NCBI GenBank assembly: GCA_028287225.1
Contig: JAQBPZ010000033.1
Location: 1-18,751 of the forward strand
DNA length: 18,751 nucleotides
Source of the DNA: Gemmatimonadota bacterium
GTDB lineage: Bacteria > Gemmatimonadota > Gemmatimonadetes > Gemmatimonadales > Gemmatimonadaceae
Direction: 5' to 3'
In this document: positions 16,509 to 18,751 of the stretch, one piece after another
Position numbering within the stretch: position 1 is the first letter of the stretch
How the letters are laid out: each line of letters begins with the position of its first letter
Position numbers and translations under genes: made by a program
The notes under the pieces: generated by a model
What the model saw: the letters and a program-made list of their open reading frames with translations, nothing else
Told to the model about the DNA's origin: nothing
The model's database searches: none

Positions 16509-17539
16509 GCGGCGCTGGCTCCGCGCTGGGCCGCGAGCGGCGGATGCGGATGGTTGCGGTGCTCCGGCTCCTCGGCCAGGTGGCAGCGCGAGGTATGGCC
16601 CGCGCCGATCTGGTAGAGCGGCGGATGTTCGCGCTCGCACCGGTCCCACGAGTACGGGCAGCGGTCGCGGAAGCGGCAGCCCGCCGGCCAGGCGGTGGGC
16701 GGAGGCACCGTGCCGGGGATCGTCGCGAGCCGCTCGGACTCGCCGCCCACGCGGGGCATCGCGCCCAGCAGCCCCTCGGTGTACGGCATGTGCGCGCGCC
16801 CGAACAGCTCCACCGCCGTGGCCTCCTCCACCACCTCGCCTGCGTACATCACGATCACGCGCGAGCAGTTCTCCGCCACCACCCCGAGGTCGTGGGTGAT
16901 CAGGAGGATCGACGTGCCGAGCCGGCGCGTCAGGTCCGCCATCAGCTCCAGGATCTGGGCCTGGATGGTGACGTCGAGCGCCGTGGTCGGCTCGTCGGCG
17001 ATGATCAGCGCCGGGTTCATCACCAGCGCCATCGCGATCACCACGCGCTGCCGCATGCCGCCGGAGAGCTGGTGCGGATACTCCCCCGCGCGCTGCTCCG
17101 GCGCCGGGATGCCGACCAGCGTGAGCATCTCCACCGCCTTGGCCCGCGCCTCCTTCCGCGACATCCCCCCATGGATCCGCGCGACCTCCGCGATCTGCTC
17201 CCCCACGGTGAACACCGGGTTGAGCGCGGTCATCGGCTCCTGGAACACCATCGCGATCCGGTTGCCGCGGATGTGCTGCATCTCGCCTTCGTCCAGCGTC
17301 ATCAGGTCCTTGCCCTCGAACCGGATGGCGCTGCCCGGCTCGATCCGGCCGGGCGCGCGGACCAGCCGCAGGATCGACAGCGCGGTCACGCTCTTCCCGC
17401 AGCCCGATTCACCCACCACGCCGACCGTCTCGCCGGCGCCCACGGAGAAGGACACCCCGTCGACCGAGCGGGCGACGCCGGTGTCCGTGTAGAAGAAGGT
17501 GTGCAGGTCGTCCAGCTCGAGGAGCGGTGGTGCGGTCAT
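16505..17539 (-). CDS. oppD: Oligopeptide/dipeptide ABC transporter ATP-binding protein (OppD/DppD type)
   Basis: The partner ATPase of OppF has 344 residues. Walker A is GESGCGKS (43-50), Q-loop IAMVFQEPMTALNPVFTVGE (95-114), signature LSGGMRQRVVIAMAL (158-172), Walker B ALIIADEPTTALDVTIQAQ (177-195) and H-loop His 216 in LITHDLGVVAE. GGMRQR, rather than GGQRQR, is the usual OppD/DppD form and separates it from OppF. The C-terminus carries the four-cysteine motif: CRFRDRCPYSWDRC, then C in TSRCH. A His/Pro-rich tail follows (EHRNHPHPPL). ATG at 17539 overlaps the oppC stop by 4 bases (ATGA), and its own stop overlaps oppF in the same way, so the subunits are translationally coupled and made in matched amounts. 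The substrate could be dipeptides, oligopeptides or, less likely, nickel. Confidence 0.94.
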
Positions 17540-18435
17540 CTGTCTGGTGTGGGGGCGGAACGCGCCGTCAGGTCACGCGAGGCAAGCTGCCGTGGGTCCA
17601 GCAGGTCCCGCAAGGCATCGCCCAGGGCATTACAGGCAAATACCGTGATCAGGATGGCCAGCCCCGGAAAAAAGGTCAGCCACCACAGGTCCGATACACG
17701 TTCCGCACCGTCCTGGATGATGGAGCCCCACGACGCCGCCGGCGGACGGATGCCGATGCCCAGGTACGAGAGGCCGGCCTCCAGCAGGATCACGTTGCCG
17801 ATGGCCAGGGTGGCCGCCACCAGCCCGGGCCCCACGACGTTGGGCAGCACGTGCCGCACCAGGATCCGCGCCGGCGGCGCGCCGAGCGCTCGCGCCGACG
17901 TCACGTAGTCCAGCTCCCGCACCACCAGCGTCTGCGCGCGCACGATGCGGCTCACCGCGAACCACCCGGTGCCCGCGAGGAGCAGGGTCAGGCCCACCAC
18001 GCCCACGTCGCCCCACAGGGCTACCACGATGATCAGCAGGAGGAGCCGCGGGATGGAGAGCGCCGCATCCACCACACGCATGAGCACGGTATCGACCAGG
18101 CCCCCCGCATACCCCGCGACCGCCCCGACCACAACGCCGAGCGTCATGGAGAGGGTCACGGCCACCAGCGCCACGGCCAGGGAGATCCGCGTGCCGTGGA
18201 TCAGCCGCGAGAGCACGTCGCGGCTGTAGGGGTCGGTGCCCAGCGGATGCGCCAGCGACGGCGGCCTCCCGTGCAGGCGCGCGATGTCCAGCTGCGCCGA
18301 CGGATCGTACGGGGCGATCACCGGGGCCAGGAGCGCGACGAGGGCCACCACCGCCAGCACCACGAGCCCCACCCGCGCGCGCGGGTCGCGGAGCAGGCGC
18401 TGCACGAGCACTCGTCGTGGCGACGCGAGACGCAC
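17536..18435 (-). CDS. oppC: Peptide ABC transporter permease (OppC/DppC type)
   Basis: The inner-membrane permease has 299 residues. A basic N-terminus leads into the first helix, VGLVVLAVVALVALLAPVIA (about 22-41). A periplasmic loop ends in the family motif HPLGTDPYSRDVLSRLIHGT (63-82). Five further helices include VALVAVTLSMTLGVVVGAVA and LLLLIIVVALWGDVGVVGL. The cytoplasmic EAA loop, which contacts the ATPases, is DYVTSARALGAPPARILVRH (176-195), with the invariant Gly at 185, followed by VLPNVVGP. SYLGIGIRPPAASWGSIIQD is the usual OppC C-terminal signature. GTG at 18435 starts one base after the oppB stop. The 3' end overlaps oppD by 4 bases. Confidence 0.93.
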   Translation of the reverse strand: MRLASPRRVLVQRLLRDPRARVGLVVLAVVALVALLAPVIAPYDPSAQLDIARLHGRPPSLAHPLGTDPYSRDVLSRLIHGTRISLAVALVAVTLSMTLGVVVGAVAGYAGGLVDTVLMRVVDAALSIPRLLLLIIVVALWGDVGVVGLTLLLAGTGWFAVSRIVRAQTLVVRELDYVTSARALGAPPARILVRHVLPNVVGPGLVAATLAIGNVILLEAGLSYLGIGIRPPAASWGSIIQDGAERVSDLWWLTFFPGLAILITVFACNALGDALRDLLDPRQLASRDLTARSAPTPDR

Positions 18436-18436
18436 G

Positions 18437-18751
18437 CTACCGGAGCCGGATGCGTGGATCGGCGAACCCGATCAGCACGTCGGCCGCCAGCGCGCCGATC
18501 ACCACGACGACGCTGATCGCCAGCACCCCGGCGGTCACCAGCGGATAGTCGCGCGACGCGATGGCATTCACGGTCACCAGCCCCATGCCGGGCCATGAGA
18601 ACACCTTCTCCACGAACACCGCGCCGGCGGCGAGCGAGGGCAGGGTGAGGCCGGCCAGGGTGATGGTGGGCAGTAGCGCGTTCCGCAGCGCGTGACGCCG
18701 CACGGGGCGACTTCGGCTACTCGTATTCCTTCCACCGTCCCGTTGGCAGCG
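18437..18751 (-). CDS. oppB: Peptide ABC transporter permease (OppB/DppB type), C-terminal part only
   Basis: Only the last part of this permease is seen. From base 18703 onward the protein reads RRHALRNALLPTITLAGLTL, then GAVFVEKVFSWPGMGLVTVN, AIASRDYPLVTAGVLAISVV and a final DVLIGFADPRIRLR. This is classic OppB: EAA-loop end, the VEKVFSWPGMG signature and the last helix. The stop is 1 base before oppC. Upstream of about 18703 the frame remains open to the window edge, but the residues (GGRNTSSRSRPV) do not resemble the expected EAA loop, typically DYVRTARAKG. The other two frames do not supply it either. Either the gene is broken there, the sequence near the edge is faulty, or the protein is unusually divergent. 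A GTG at 18703 could in principle start an 88-residue remnant. Confidence 0.8.
   Translation of the reverse strand, partial: RCQRDGGRNTSSRSRPVRRHALRNALLPTITLAGLTLPSLAAGAVFVEKVFSWPGMGLVTVNAIASRDYPLVTAGVLAISVVVVIGALAADVLIGFADPRIRLR
18717..18729. repeat. Short copy of the element A/B border motif inside oppB
   Basis: CTACTCGTATTCC read on the minus strand is GGAATACGAGTAG, nearly identical to the outer border of element B (GGAATAACGAGTAG) and like that of element A (GGAATACCG with CGAGTA units). It lies exactly where the oppB reading frame stops resembling its family. With 13 bases a chance match is possible. Confidence 0.35.

Overview
The window is GC-rich, tightly packed bacterial chromosome from a diderm: it encodes an Omp85-type outer-membrane protein and a lipoprotein. 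The gene content and the style of the intergenic repeats suggest Gemmatimonadota or a similar soil lineage, but that assignment is inference. I see no rRNA, tRNA, CRISPR array, transposase or phage gene. The content is mostly housekeeping and transport. The unusual material lies between the genes.

Left part (1-4354), all on the minus strand. Lipoyl synthase (lipA), pyruvate dehydrogenase E1 alpha (pdhA) and E1 beta (pdhB, running off the left edge) are arranged lipA-pdhA-pdhB. A good sigma-70-like promoter lies upstream of lipA. LipA makes the lipoyl cofactor used by the complex that PdhA/PdhB feed, so the order makes metabolic sense. A ThiO-type FAD oxidase lies upstream of lipA.

Middle part (4439-13583). 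A 71-residue membrane protein converges, through a strong hairpin, on a three-gene minus-strand operon with 4-base stop/start overlaps: GT2 glycosyltransferase, exported DUF3108 protein, deoxyhypusine-synthase-like protein. Then follow a plus-strand M28 metallopeptidase lipoprotein, an unrecognised 243-residue protein, a minus-strand class I glutamine amidotransferase-like hydrolase (C26), and a plus-strand pair of a coiled-coil protein and a single-POTRA Omp85 protein.

Right part (13777-18751), minus strand. An oligopeptide/dipeptide ABC importer operon runs oppB (partial)-oppC-oppD-oppF. It is translationally coupled to a POT-family proton/peptide symporter, so two energetically different peptide importers share one transcription unit.

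Intergenic repeats. Three gaps hold large imperfect palindromes bordered by short tandem repeats. Elements A (8997-9218) and B (13586-13783) are clearly homologous: both begin GGAATA plus CGAGTA-like units and have a 40-base central loop that matches at 32 of 40 positions by hand count. Their stem arms are exchanged relative to the loop. Element C (10110-10403) has the same architecture with different sequence: 9-base TTGAAGCAG units outside and a stem of about 33 bases inside. Simpler 7- and 8-base tandem repeats flank lipA. A copy of the A/B border motif appears at the right edge exactly where oppB loses its family similarity. This repeat family is the most interesting thing I can see here.
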